Assembly (NCBI RefSeq): GCF_008014675.1
Contig: NZ_VOXD01000018.1
Span: 1-64,000, forward strand
DNA length: 64,000 bases
Direction: 5' to 3'
DNA from: Neolewinella aurantiaca
GTDB taxonomy: Bacteria; Bacteroidota; Bacteroidia; Chitinophagales; Saprospiraceae
The stretch's first letter is position 1; every line of letters begins with the position of its first letter. The translations under genes were made by a program, and so were the position numbers. Under the pieces are notes generated by a model. It was not told the DNA's origin, did no database searches, and saw nothing but the letters and a program-made list of their open reading frames with translations. Positions 7,133 through 15,634 of the stretch are shown in pieces.

Positions 7133-10100
7133 CTACCCAAACCGCAAATCCGGTAAATAAGCCAACCGCTCCATCTCCCCCACTTCCAGACTGGGGAAGT
7201 CAAACTCGCGTGTGACCCTTCCCTTCAGGCGGTACACCCCCCTCCCGGAAAACGGGTGCTCCGAAAGGCTGTCGGGGAAGTGAACGGTATCGAAGTGTTG
7301 CCCGCCCTCGTCCAGCCAGCAGCCAAAACTCATGCGCTCTCCCTTTACCGTCGGGACAACCTTATCGCAGACGAAGTAGGCCAGTAATTCGACGGGCTGC
7401 CGGTCCATTATGCGGGAGATACGACTCGCGGCCCCCTTGTCTCCCCAGTCGTTTACATGTTTGGGGGCGCGGCCGCAGGATGCCGGGTGGGGTTTTCCGG
7501 GAACAATCTCCGCGCCAGAATCATCCTGTCCCGGAAAGCTCTTTCCTGTCGGGGGATTGACCAGCAAAAAGGGAGAGCACAGCATGAAGCCCAATAGTTC
7601 CAACTCATCGAAGGCCTGGTCCAGTTCTTCGGCGGAGAGCGGATGCCCGGTATAGTGATTGGGAGAAAGGTCGAGATCAAAATGCTGCGTTGGCCCGGTA
7701 TTCGCGAAAAGCCCGGGTGTAGGGTTCTGCTTCACTCTGGGGTTGAACACAGCGTTTTTCTCCCACAACAGTTCAGATTTCGTTCGTCCCGTAAAGCGAA
7801 AAGCCCCGATGCGGACGAGCAGATCGAGTTGAGCTCTATCAACCCGAAGGCGCGCACAAAAATCTGTCAGGGACACGAAGTGGCCACCCCGTTCGCGCTC
7901 CAGCAGTATGCGAAGAATCAGCTGCTCCGAAATTCCTTTCACGTGAACGAACCCCAGGTAGAGGTCTTTGCCCTGCAGGTCCGTCAGGTAGCGCCCCTGA
8001 TTGATGCAGGGGGCATGGATGGTTGCCCCTAGCAACCGGGCCTCGTGCACGTAGAACTCCGTTTTGTAGAAGCCCCCAAAGTTATTGATTACCCCCACCA
8101 GAAATTCCAGCGGGTAATAAGCCTTGAGAAATAAGCTCTGAAAACTCTCTACGGCGAAGGAGGCCGAATGCGCCTTACAGAAGCTGTACCCGGAGAAAGA
8201 CTCGATCTGTCGCCAGACCTCCTCTGCCTTCTCAAGAGCGTAACCCCGCACCTGCGCCCCCGCAAAAAATTTCTCGCGGAGTCGCTGAAACGTGTCATCG
8301 TCGTGTTTTTTACCGCTCATGATCCGCCGCAGCACGTCGCTTTCGTTCAGGTCTAAGCCCGCAAAATGATGAACGATCTTCATGACGTCTTCCTGGTACA
8401 CCATGATCCCGAAGGTCTCTCCGAGTTGCTCTTCGAAGACGGGAGCCAGGTATTCGAAACTGTGCGGAAAGTGGTAGCGGTGGATGTATTCTTTCATCAT
8501 TCCCGACTTGGCCACACCAGGACGGATGATGCTGCTTGCGGCCACCAGATGGATGTAATTGTCGCACTTCAGTTTGCTCAGCAGGCTCCGCATCGCGGGG
8601 CTTTCGATGTAAAAACAGCCAAGTGCATTCCCTTTTTTGAGTAGAGTTTTTACTTTGGCATCGTTTTTGATTTTATCAAGATCGTGAATATCAACCGCTT
8701 TCCCCTGATTGCGTCGGATGAGGTCTACTGCCGATTTCAGGTGCCCCAATCCCCGTTGGCTGAGCACATCGTACTTGTGGAACCCGAGGTCTTCAGCGTG
8801 ATACATGTCGCAGTGAGCAACAGGAAATCCCTTTGGCGTCAGTAACTGTGCGGTATGGTAATGAATGGGTTTTTCGGTAATTACGATGCCTCCGGCATGG
8901 ATGCTCAGGTGATTGGGCAACCCCAGAAGGCCGGCCGCAATCCTGAGAACCTCTGCCGCTTTCGGGTCCGCTGCTTTCTGTCCGTGCGGGTCGCGTACCA
9001 GAAGGTCGATTTCTTCTTTGGGCAGTCCGTAAACTTTAGCGACTTCGCGCAGGGCGGCACGGCCCTTAAAAGTGGAGTAGGTCGCCAGCAGTGCGGTATA
9101 ATCGCGGCCGTACCGCTTGAAGATGTAGTCGGTAACGTCGTCGCGTTCATCCCAGCTGAAGTCGATGTCAAAATCCGGCGGACTGGCCCGGAAGGGATTA
9201 ATAAAGCGTTCAAAGTAAAGGTCGAGCTCCAGAGGATCGACGTCTGAGATCGTGATGCAATAAGCAACAATTGAGTTGGCCCCCGAGCCACGCCCCACAT
9301 GCTGATAACCTGCCGCCCGGGCGTAGCGGACGATATCGTGGGTGATGAGAAAATAGGAACAGAAATCCTGCTTCCTGATCACGGCCAGTTCCCGCTCTAC
9401 CCGCAGACGGGCCTTTTGAAAACGTACCCCCGGCGGGTAACGACGGGTAACCCCCGCCAGTGCCAGTTTCTCCAGCAAAGCGTAATCGCCCTCTCTGGAC
9501 CCCGTGAAGGAGCGGCGGTTGATCTGCAGGCCCGTCTCCAACTCTGCCGTACAGGAGTCGATGATCCGTTGGGTATTGCGGACGATTGCGGGATAAGACT
9601 TATAGAACCCGGCCAGGGTTTCGGGAGGCAGCAACCGGTCTCCCCGCTTAGCCAGGTCGCGTGGGGTGAGTTTGGTATGAACCGTGTTCAGGTCGATCGC
9701 CCGCAGGGTTTTGTGCCGGGAGTAATCCTCGTCCGTAATCGCGACAACCGGAGCGAGAACAACCAGCTTGTGCTGAAAATTACGCAATTCGTGACTAAAA
9801 AGCCGGTTAACGTGCTGAGGACGGACCCCCAGAAGCTCGTTGTCTCTGAAGTCTCTGATGGGTTTGCACAATCGTGGGTAAATGATCCATACATCCGACA
9901 TTGGAGGCGGTACGGCGGGCAGTTTCTTTTCTTCCAGCGCATGTCTGCTTAAAAAAGCACACAGGTTCCGCCAACCTTCCGCATTACGCGCCAGGCCCGA
10001 GTAGAGCCATTGCCCCTCCCGCCAAAACGAAATACCGAGAATTGGCTTGATGCCCGCTGCCCGGCAGCGGGCAACAAACTCGACCGCACAACTAGTGTTG

Positions 10101-10243
10101 TTGGCATCAGTCAGGGCCAGGGTTTTGACTCCCCAGGCAGCAGCCTTTTCTACAAGCGTCGCGGGCATGAGTACCCCGTAGCGCAGGCTAAATGCAGTGT
10201 GAACACTCAGGTGCATAACCAAGTAATTCTTCTTTTGAAGCAT
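7133..10243 (-). CDS. dnaE: DNA polymerase III alpha subunit, short DnaE paralogue
   Basis: The 1036-aa protein begins with a PHP domain (HLSVHTAFSLRYG at 11-23, LALTDANN at 42-49), followed by the C-family polymerase core. GRGSGANSIVAYCI (317-330) and the metal-binding PPDFDIDFS (355-363) are present, then a helix-hairpin region and a C-terminal OB-fold-like segment. The main replicative DnaE of Bacteroidota is usually longer (about 1200 aa or more), so this is more likely the second, repair or translesion type. Such genes often sit beside dinB and a LexA-like gene; neither is present here. No SOS-type operator was recognised upstream. Replicative or mutagenic role cannot be decided from sequence alone. 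Confidence 0.85.
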   Translation of the reverse strand: MLQKKNYLVMHLSVHTAFSLRYGVLMPATLVEKAAAWGVKTLALTDANNTSCAVEFVARCRAAGIKPILGISFWREGQWLYSGLARNAEGWRNLCAFLSRHALEEKKLPAVPPPMSDVWIIYPRLCKPIRDFRDNELLGVRPQHVNRLFSHELRNFQHKLVVLAPVVAITDEDYSRHKTLRAIDLNTVHTKLTPRDLAKRGDRLLPPETLAGFYKSYPAIVRNTQRIIDSCTAELETGLQINRRSFTGSREGDYALLEKLALAGVTRRYPPGVRFQKARLRVERELAVIRKQDFCSYFLITHDIVRYARAAGYQHVGRGSGANSIVAYCITISDVDPLELDLYFERFINPFRASPPDFDIDFSWDERDDVTDYIFKRYGRDYTALLATYSTFKGRAALREVAKVYGLPKEEIDLLVRDPHGQKAADPKAAEVLRIAAGLLGLPNHLSIHAGGIVITEKPIHYHTAQLLTPKGFPVAHCDMYHAEDLGFHKYDVLSQRGLGHLKSAVDLIRRNQGKAVDIHDLDKIKNDAKVKTLLKKGNALGCFYIESPAMRSLLSKLKCDNYIHLVAASSIIRPGVAKSGMMKEYIHRYHFPHSFEYLAPVFEEQLGETFGIMVYQEDVMKIVHHFAGLDLNESDVLRRIMSGKKHDDDTFQRLREKFFAGAQVRGYALEKAEEVWRQIESFSGYSFCKAHSASFAVESFQSLFLKAYYPLEFLVGVINNFGGFYKTEFYVHEARLLGATIHAPCINQGRYLTDLQGKDLYLGFVHVKGISEQLILRILLERERGGHFVSLTDFCARLRVDRAQLDLLVRIGAFRFTGRTKSELLWEKNAVFNPRVKQNPTPGLFANTGPTQHFDLDLSPNHYTGHPLSAEELDQAFDELELLGFMLCSPFLLVNPPTGKSFPGQDDSGAEIVPGKPHPASCGRAPKHVNDWGDKGAASRISRIMDRQPVELLAYFVCDKVVPTVKGERMSFGCWLDEGGQHFDTVHFPDSLSEHPFSGRGVYRLKGRVTREFDFPSLEVGEMERLAYLPDLRFG

Positions 10244-10630
10244 AGAGCTGTCTGATCACCGAAGTGAATTCATAAAAAAAATGCATGTTTAGTCGTTAAT
10301 TTTCAGGGATGAAACGATCGCGGACAATGACTTAACATTTGTCGCTAACCTACTTCGTGGCAATCAGTTGTATATATATGCAGACGCAAAGTAATGTATT
10401 TCACCACTACCAAACAAATTTTTTGTTTTTAAAAAACCAATAAGCCTACTTATGTTTGCAAACTCCACCTTAACTTTTCGGTTGTGACCAGTATGTGTTC
10501 CTTCGTCTTAGTTATTGAAAAATAAACCATTATACTTCTCAATAGTCGATCACAAGTCTTTCTCTTTTGATCAGCAGAGTAATTGTACAGAACCTTCGTT
10601 GATCGATGTTCTCTGTATCAATAACAAGCC
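10244..10630. other. AT-rich divergent intergenic region
   Basis: The region separates dnaE (minus) from the HTH gene (plus). A good -7 box TATGTTTG is at 10451-10458 for the plus strand, which would give a leader of about 170 nt. No hairpin, repeat or gene is evident. Confidence 0.45.
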
Positions 10631-11656
10631 ATGATGAACGCATATCCTACAGAAACTTTTCAGAGTCGTTTTTTCGAACAACTGGAGCGGCAGTTCGACA
10701 AACGCGGAGACATGGTCAACGCTACCTGTGAAACACTTCATTTGGGTCGGGATGCCGTTTATCGCCGCTTGCGTGGCGACACCCTCCTCACTGCTAATGA
10801 ATTGATGACTCTTGCGCAAAAATTCAATATTCAACTCGACGAAGAAGTAGGAAACCGCAAATCTTCGACATCTCAACTGATCTACCCTCAGGGTATTAAT
10901 CAAGTAAAGGACGAACTGGAGTATTTCGAACAACTCGAATCGTACTGCCAGAAAATGATCAACTTACCTGAAGTTGAAATTGACTACGCGACTCCCGAAC
11001 TCCCCCTTTACTACGAGGGCTTCACTCCTACTCTACTGGCATTCAAGACGTACGTTTACGGCCTGACTTCCTGGAATTTTGAAAAGTGGAAAGGGCTCCC
11101 TTTCAGCCCTTCATTGATCGATCCGAAAATGTTCGAGATCACCGAACGCTTCATTCCCAAACTGTTCAAATTACCCGGAAGGGAACTTTGGTCTATTGGA
11201 ATTCTTGACATAACGCTTCGTCAGATCGAGCACGCCGTTGAAGTCGGGCAACTGAATGACAGAAAGCTTGTAGATAAAATGTTCGAGGAACTTGAAGATA
11301 CCATTCGGCACATGGAAGACATGGCAAGGTTCGGTAAAAAGTTCCTCCCCGGAGAGATACCCTCTAAGAACGACCCCGATTTTCAGGTTTATCACAATGA
11401 AATGACAAATACGAACAATGTCATTATCATAAAATCCCCTTTGCAGTCGTTCGTGTTTTCTACATTTGTCAACCCTAACTACATCATCAGTACGAATGAA
11501 CGCATTCAGGTACAGATGGAAACATGGTTCAATAATCTGGTGGACAACTCTAATTGCCTTAGTAAAAAATCAAGCAAATATTACCGGCAATTCTTCGCCA
11601 GATTGAGACGAACGGTTCATGCGGCTCAAAATCGCGTAAATGGACTGTTAATTTGA
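10631..11656 (+). CDS. HTH-domain protein of unknown function, 341 aa
   Basis: Residues about 26-75 look like an XRE/BetR-type helix-turn-helix, with HLGRDAVYRRLRGDTLLTAN as the core and LMTLAQKFNI as the following helix. The remaining 260 residues form a helical domain rich in aromatic and acidic residues (for example TSWNFEKWKGLPFSPSLIDP) that I do not recognise. There is no signal peptide or membrane segment. It is probably a transcription regulator with a ligand or protein-binding C-terminal domain. It stands alone, upstream of the candidate small RNA. Two consecutive ATG codons make the exact start uncertain by one residue. Confidence 0.6.
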   Translation: MMNAYPTETFQSRFFEQLERQFDKRGDMVNATCETLHLGRDAVYRRLRGDTLLTANELMTLAQKFNIQLDEEVGNRKSSTSQLIYPQGINQVKDELEYFEQLESYCQKMINLPEVEIDYATPELPLYYEGFTPTLLAFKTYVYGLTSWNFEKWKGLPFSPSLIDPKMFEITERFIPKLFKLPGRELWSIGILDITLRQIEHAVEVGQLNDRKLVDKMFEELEDTIRHMEDMARFGKKFLPGEIPSKNDPDFQVYHNEMTNTNNVIIIKSPLQSFVFSTFVNPNYIISTNERIQVQMETWFNNLVDNSNCLSKKSSKYYRQFFARLRRTVHAAQNRVNGLLI

Positions 11657-11751
11657 GGAAACGGCATTTAAATCCTTCACATTAGCTTAAAAAATATGTA
11701 ACATTAAATACATTTGCAAAAATTGCGTAACCTGTGTATCAACAAGAATGT

Positions 11752-11759
11752 TATCTTTG
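11752..11759 (+). promoter_or_regulatory. -7 box TATCTTTG for the candidate small RNA
   Basis: This is an exact TAnnTTTG match seven bases before the first hairpin. Another exact match, TACATTTG, lies at 11709-11716. No correctly spaced TTG was found for either. Confidence 0.5.
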
Positions 11760-11765
11760 CAACGC

Positions 11766-11895
11766 AAGAAGAGAGATGTATATCTTTTACTATGATCTCG
11801 CTTCTTAAAGAATAGGTTTATTTTTCATGAGAGACGCTGTGGACAACACAGTCGTATAACCAGACCCAGGCGCGATTCGCTTGGGTCTTTTTTTT
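11766..11895 (+). ncRNA. Candidate structured small RNA, about 130 nt
   Basis: Three consecutive hairpins follow a -7 box and end in a U-tract. Hairpin 1 pairs 11766-11777 (AAGAAGAGAGAT) with 11795-11806 (ATCTCGCTTCTT). Hairpin 2 is GACGCTGTG-GACAA-CACAG. Hairpin 3 is the terminator at 11862-11895. There is no convincing reading frame. It does not show hallmarks of 6S, tmRNA, SRP RNA or RNase P. It could instead be a 5' leader with attenuation, but the next gene starts 289 bases after the terminator behind its own promoter. Confidence 0.55.
11862..11895 (+). terminator. Intrinsic terminator of the candidate small RNA
   Basis: AGACCCAGGCG pairs with CGCTTGGGTCT around a CGATT loop and is followed by eight Ts. 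Confidence 0.85.
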
Positions 11896-12081
11896 GCTTT
11901 TGCAAAAAGATATTTGTCGGCCCTAATCCCCTCTTTTTCTGAAGATTACTGCAAAAGTCGCGTTCTACACAAAGGCAGGTCGCACGAGTTGCACTAAGAA
12001 CATTTCCGTCCTTTGTCTCTCCTCCTGATCCGCCGGTTTCCCCTGAAGCAACAACACTTCCTGCTGCTTTCAGGTAAGCAC

Positions 12082-12099
12082 TTAGCGAAAATTCGCTAA
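12082..12099. promoter_or_regulatory. Operator-like palindrome, upstream copy
   Basis: TTAGCGAAAATTCGCTAA is an inverted repeat with 8-bp arms. It lies 16 bp upstream of the -33 element of the acyl-CoA dehydrogenase promoter and is repeated at 12148-12163. Confidence 0.65.
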
Positions 12100-12115
12100 A
12101 TAATTGCCTTCTCTC

Positions 12116-12146
12116 TTGACCGGATGGCCTCTGGACCGTAACTTCG
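12116..12146 (+). promoter_or_regulatory. Promoter of the acyl-CoA dehydrogenase gene
   Basis: TTG at 12116-12118 and TAACTTCG at 12139-12146 are separated by 20 bp, which matches the Bacteroidota primary sigma pattern TTG-N19/20-TAnnTTYG. ATG is 37 bases downstream. Confidence 0.65.
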
Positions 12147-12147
12147 C

Positions 12148-12163
12148 AGCGAAAATTCGCTAA
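12148..12163. promoter_or_regulatory. Operator-like palindrome, downstream copy
   Basis: AGCGAAAATTCGCTAA repeats the core of the palindrome at 12082-12099. It begins directly after the -7 box, over the expected transcription start, which is a position suited to repression. Confidence 0.65.
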
Positions 12164-12183
12164 ACATAAAATAGATACCGATC

Positions 12184-13983
12184 ATGTCAACAACTGCAGA
12201 ACAGCTAAAAGTCCTTAAAGGCGGGGAATTTCTCATTGCCGATGCTACGCCAGAAACTACGTTTACTCCCGAAGACTTCAACGAGGAGCAGATGATGGTA
12301 AAGCAGATGGTTGACGATTTCATTCAACAAGAGATCACTCCGAACCTCGACAACATCGAGAAGCAAAAAGACGGCATCGCCCCTAAGCTCCTCGAGAAGA
12401 TGGCCGAACTCGGTCTGCTTGGCAGCCATATGCCCGAGCAGTACGGTGGCCTGGAGATGGACACCAACACCAACACTCTCATTTGCGATGTAATGGGAGG
12501 AAGCTCAGGCTCATTTACCGTTTCCTTTGCTGCCCATACCGGCATTGGGATGCTTCCTATTCTGTACTACGGTACCGAGGCTCAGAAAGAACAATGGCTC
12601 CCCCGTCTCATCAACGGTGAGTTGAAAGCAGCCTATTGCCTTACAGAACCCGGCTCGGGTTCTGACGCAACCGGCGCGAAGACAACCGCCATGCGCGATG
12701 GAGACGAATGGGTACTCAATGGCCAGAAGATGTGGATTTCCAACGCAGGCTTTGCGGATGTTTTCATCGTTTTCGCTCAGGCCGAAGGCGACAAGTTCAC
12801 CGGCTTCATCGTTCCGTCTAACCTACCCGGCATCACTCTGGGTGCAGAAGAAGACAAACTCGGCATCAAGGGCAGTTCTACCCGTCAGGTTTTCTTCGAA
12901 AACTGCCGCATTCCAGCTGATGCGTTTCTCGGTGAGATTGGCAAGGGGCACCTCATTGCCTTCAACGTTCTCAACGTTGGTCGTTTCAAGCTTCATGCAC
13001 TCAGCATCGGCGGTGCCAAGAATAGCCTCAGTGTAGGCATCCGTTACGCCAACGAGCGGATTCAGTTCAAACAGCCAATCGCCAACTTTGGTGCCATCAA
13101 GCATAAGATCGGCGAAGCAGCAATCAGAATCTTCACGGGAGAATCTTCTCTCTATCGTGTCAGCCAGCTTATTCAGGATGCTAACGAAGGCCACAAAGCA
13201 GACGGTAAAACCTACGCCGAAGCTAAGCGTCTAAGCGCCGAAGAGTATGCCATCGAGTGCGCCCTGCTCAAGTTCATCGGTTCTGAGTTGCTCGACTATA
13301 CTGTCGATGAAGTACTCCAGATTCACGGAGGAATGGGCTACAGCGAAGAAACCCTCGCTCCACGGATGTACCGCGATGCACGCATCAACCGTATCTACGA
13401 GGGAACCAACGAAATCAATCGTCTGCTCAGCGTTTCGCAGCTTATGCGCCGCGCTATGAAGGGATCACTTGACATCGTTTCTCCGGCCTGGGCCGTACAG
13501 AAAGAACTCGCTACGCCAGCCGACGCCAGTATTCCGGAAGGTACTTACGGTGCGGAAATCAAAGCTGTTTCCGATTTCAAGAAAGCCATCCTCATGGTGG
13601 TAGGTGCAGCCGCAAAAGGGCAGATGGACGGGAAACTAGACCTCAAAGAGTCTCAGGAGATTGTGATGAACGTTTCTGATATGCTGGCCGACCTGCTCAA
13701 CGCTGAGTCGACCCTGCTTCGTCTCCAGAAACTGCACCAGACCGGTAAAGGAACCCAGCCCCAGGAAGTCCTGGATGCTATCCTTCAGGTCTACTTCCAC
13801 GACGCGAACGCACGCATCGCGAAGAACGCGCTCGACGCTGTGTCAAGCTTCGCAGAAGGTGATCTGCTGAACACCTTTGTTACCGGCATACGCCGTTTCA
13901 CGCAGTACCCTCCGCGTAACGTGGCCAGCCTGCGTCGTGTTGTTGCCGATCACTGCATCAAAGCCAATGAGTACGCGCTCTAA
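12184..13983 (+). CDS. Acyl-CoA dehydrogenase, long (VLCAD-like) form
   Basis: A 599-aa FAD-dependent enzyme for the first step of fatty-acid beta-oxidation. The FAD and substrate-binding segment AYCLTEPGSGSDA (150-162), WISNAGFADVF (184-194), and YEGTNEINR with the catalytic Glu406 are all present. After about residue 430 it has an extra helical domain of roughly 170 residues, as in very-long-chain enzymes. The usual single-domain form is about 380 aa. It is expected to form a dimer in the cytosol or at the membrane face. Two identical operator-like palindromes around its promoter suggest control by a fatty-acid-responsive repressor, possibly of the TetR type. It is monocistronic, ending in a strong terminator. 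Confidence 0.92.
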   Translation: MSTTAEQLKVLKGGEFLIADATPETTFTPEDFNEEQMMVKQMVDDFIQQEITPNLDNIEKQKDGIAPKLLEKMAELGLLGSHMPEQYGGLEMDTNTNTLICDVMGGSSGSFTVSFAAHTGIGMLPILYYGTEAQKEQWLPRLINGELKAAYCLTEPGSGSDATGAKTTAMRDGDEWVLNGQKMWISNAGFADVFIVFAQAEGDKFTGFIVPSNLPGITLGAEEDKLGIKGSSTRQVFFENCRIPADAFLGEIGKGHLIAFNVLNVGRFKLHALSIGGAKNSLSVGIRYANERIQFKQPIANFGAIKHKIGEAAIRIFTGESSLYRVSQLIQDANEGHKADGKTYAEAKRLSAEEYAIECALLKFIGSELLDYTVDEVLQIHGGMGYSEETLAPRMYRDARINRIYEGTNEINRLLSVSQLMRRAMKGSLDIVSPAWAVQKELATPADASIPEGTYGAEIKAVSDFKKAILMVVGAAAKGQMDGKLDLKESQEIVMNVSDMLADLLNAESTLLRLQKLHQTGKGTQPQEVLDAILQVYFHDANARIAKNALDAVSSFAEGDLLNTFVTGIRRFTQYPPRNVASLRRVVADHCIKANEYAL

Positions 13984-14007
13984 ACTTAAAAGTGAACAAT
14001 TGTATTT

Positions 14008-14042
14008 GCCCCTTCACCCGCATTGGTGAGGGGGCTTTTTTA
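14008..14042 (+). terminator. Intrinsic terminator after the acyl-CoA dehydrogenase gene
   Basis: GCCCCTTCACC pairs with GGTGAGGGGGC (one bulge) and is followed by seven Ts. Confidence 0.85.
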
Positions 14043-14288
14043 TTGCCCGTGAACCACGCCCTTCTACGCCGGCACATCTGGATGCCTCATACCATTAGGC
14101 TCGGCAGCAGGTGCAGGGCAATCGTTTACGCAGTACGACCGCCCCCGCAAGCAGAAATACAAATCAGGCTGTGCATCGCCCGCGGGGATGATCTGTAGCT
14201 TCCCCGGATCCGCCCGGAAAGCATTTGGCAATGCCCACAAATTGACGGCAGCGTAATATCAAAGAGTTGGAAGCTACCAACCCTGAAC

Positions 14289-14382
14289 GGGCACAAACCA
14301 GATTGTCGGCGATTGCTCCTCCCCGGCGCAGCGACTTGGGGAAGCGGGGTGGGGTTGAACGACAATCGGGTTTGCGCGCCCC
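14289..14382 (+). repeat. Palindromic element family, copy A
   Basis: The element begins GGGCACAAACCAGATTGTCG and ends with the near reverse complement of that sequence. The interior, with CCTCCCC and GGGGTGGGG-type tracts, matches the reverse complement of 43061-43151 over almost its whole length. It is therefore a repeat family of roughly 93 bp with terminal inverted repeats, carried here between two convergent genes. Confidence 0.75.
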
Positions 14383-14402
14383 GCGATATATCAATTTATT
14401 CC

Positions 14403-14548
14403 CATACTACTGGACATTTCGCTTCGCGGCTTCTTCGAGGCTTTGTTCCCTCTCCGCTGAGCCTTAGGCGAGCACGAAGTACTGCAAAGCAAACCTTGCC
14501 GGAGAGGGCGGAGGGTGAGGTGGAAAATCAAAAATATCCAGTAGTATG
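14403..14548. repeat. MITE-like 146-bp segment with 12-bp terminal inverted repeats
   Basis: CATACTACTGGA at 14403-14414 is exactly inverted at 14537-14548. The interior contains complementary tracts (CCCTCTCCG and GGAGAGGGCGG), so the whole could fold into one hairpin. No second copy is in the window and no coding frame is visible. Confidence 0.5.
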
Positions 14549-14550
14549 AT

Positions 14551-14608
14551 TTATTCCATAAAAAAATACCCCCGACCAAATTCAGGTCGGGGGTATTTTA
14601 TGGAATAA
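14551..14608. terminator. Bidirectional terminator hairpin
   Basis: The left arm (14551-14577) and right arm (14585-14608) pair almost perfectly through ACCCCCGACC and GGTCGGGGGT, with A and T runs on both flanks. It lies 33 bp past the end of the minus-strand lipoprotein gene and serves that transcript at least. Confidence 0.9.
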
Positions 14609-14641
14609 CCTCAGAATTAATTTCTGATATTTATTTATGTA

Positions 14642-15634
14642 TTAATCTTCATTCAGGAACAAAGAAGAAATACCCGGGAAAGAGATGGTATTCAGAGGCG
14701 CTACGTTTCCGTTCGCGTCCTGAGCAAATGAAAGCATCATTCCTCCGTTACGCAGGCGTTCCGCTACGTAGAAGATTTCTTCGTCATTGTCATAATCTAT
14801 ATCGACGGGATTACCGAGCATTGTGTTCTCACCGCTGATCTTGGTGTAGTCGGCAGAAGTAACTACGTCCCCGGTAAAGTCGCTGAAGTCTCTGATGATG
14901 AAGATAGCTCCGTCGTTGTCAACGCCGCCATCACCTACATCGGTAAGAATCATCAGGTCATCGTCGTCGTCATATTCGATACCGTGGGTACGGACAAGGC
15001 CGTCAATACGGATGTAGCGATCGACTACTGCGGTGGCACCGTCAGCGTTATCGAAGAAGTTATTCATCACTGCAATAGAGTCAGAGTTATCAACGATAGC
15101 ATAAAGCACCCCGTCGTAAAACTCTATGCCCCAGAGGTTAAAGTCAGTATTTACTGTTTTGACTTTAGTAAATCCGGTATCGTCATTGAAGTTGTAGAGA
15201 ACGAGGGCGTTACCGTCGTCTACATCTTCTGCTACGATAATCTGGTTGTCGTCGGCAACAACGAGACCACGACCATTGGTAAAGTCAGAGCTACTGGTGA
15301 ATTCAACTTCGCCGTCGAAGTCGTCGTCCAGTACATCTTCGTAGCTTACCAGTACATTAGAGGAACGGTTCACCTGAAAGAGGCGTTCGGGACCGTCGGC
15401 GTAAATGATACCATCAGAATCCGTTCCGGCGGCGCTGAAAGTTTCGAGCACCAGCGGATCGTCTTTAGTATCTACGATTCCAACGAGGCCGGATGTATTT
15501 GAAGACATGAAGAGGGTTCCGTTGTCAGTAAGGTCGATGCCAAGCACTTCGTCGTCATCGTCACATGAAGAAAGGCCAAATACAGAGCATGCGAGAAGCA
15601 GCATAAACAGCTTCGTCAGGGGGAAAAATTTCAT
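14642..15634 (-). CDS. Surface-type lipoprotein with beta-propeller-like repeats
   Basis: The 330-aa protein has a lipoprotein signal (MKFFPLTKLFMLLLACSVFG then LSSC) followed by four Asp after the Cys. An acidic stretch just after the lipidated Cys resembles the Bacteroidota lipoprotein export signal that carries proteins to the cell surface. The mature part is very rich in Asp and has repeated strands such as NGRGLVVADDNQIIVAEDVD and HGIEYDDDDDLMILTDVGDG, compatible with a beta-propeller. No enzymatic motif was recognised. It is divergent from the Tat oxidoreductase gene, sharing a 319-bp spacer with a 20-bp palindrome. Confidence 0.7.
   Translation of the reverse strand: MKFFPLTKLFMLLLACSVFGLSSCDDDDEVLGIDLTDNGTLFMSSNTSGLVGIVDTKDDPLVLETFSAAGTDSDGIIYADGPERLFQVNRSSNVLVSYEDVLDDDFDGEVEFTSSSDFTNGRGLVVADDNQIIVAEDVDDGNALVLYNFNDDTGFTKVKTVNTDFNLWGIEFYDGVLYAIVDNSDSIAVMNNFFDNADGATAVVDRYIRIDGLVRTHGIEYDDDDDLMILTDVGDGGVDNDGAIFIIRDFSDFTGDVVTSADYTKISGENTMLGNPVDIDYDNDEEIFYVAERLRNGGMMLSFAQDANGNVAPLNTISFPGISSLFLNED

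Noticed and set aside
8246-8264. Further copy of the 19-bp repeat inside dnaE
   Set aside because: Only partial match, and the residues are normal for DnaE at this place.
7133-10243. Loss of PHP metal ligands in DnaE as a notable feature
   Set aside because: E. coli DnaE also lacks several of these residues, so the change is not informative.
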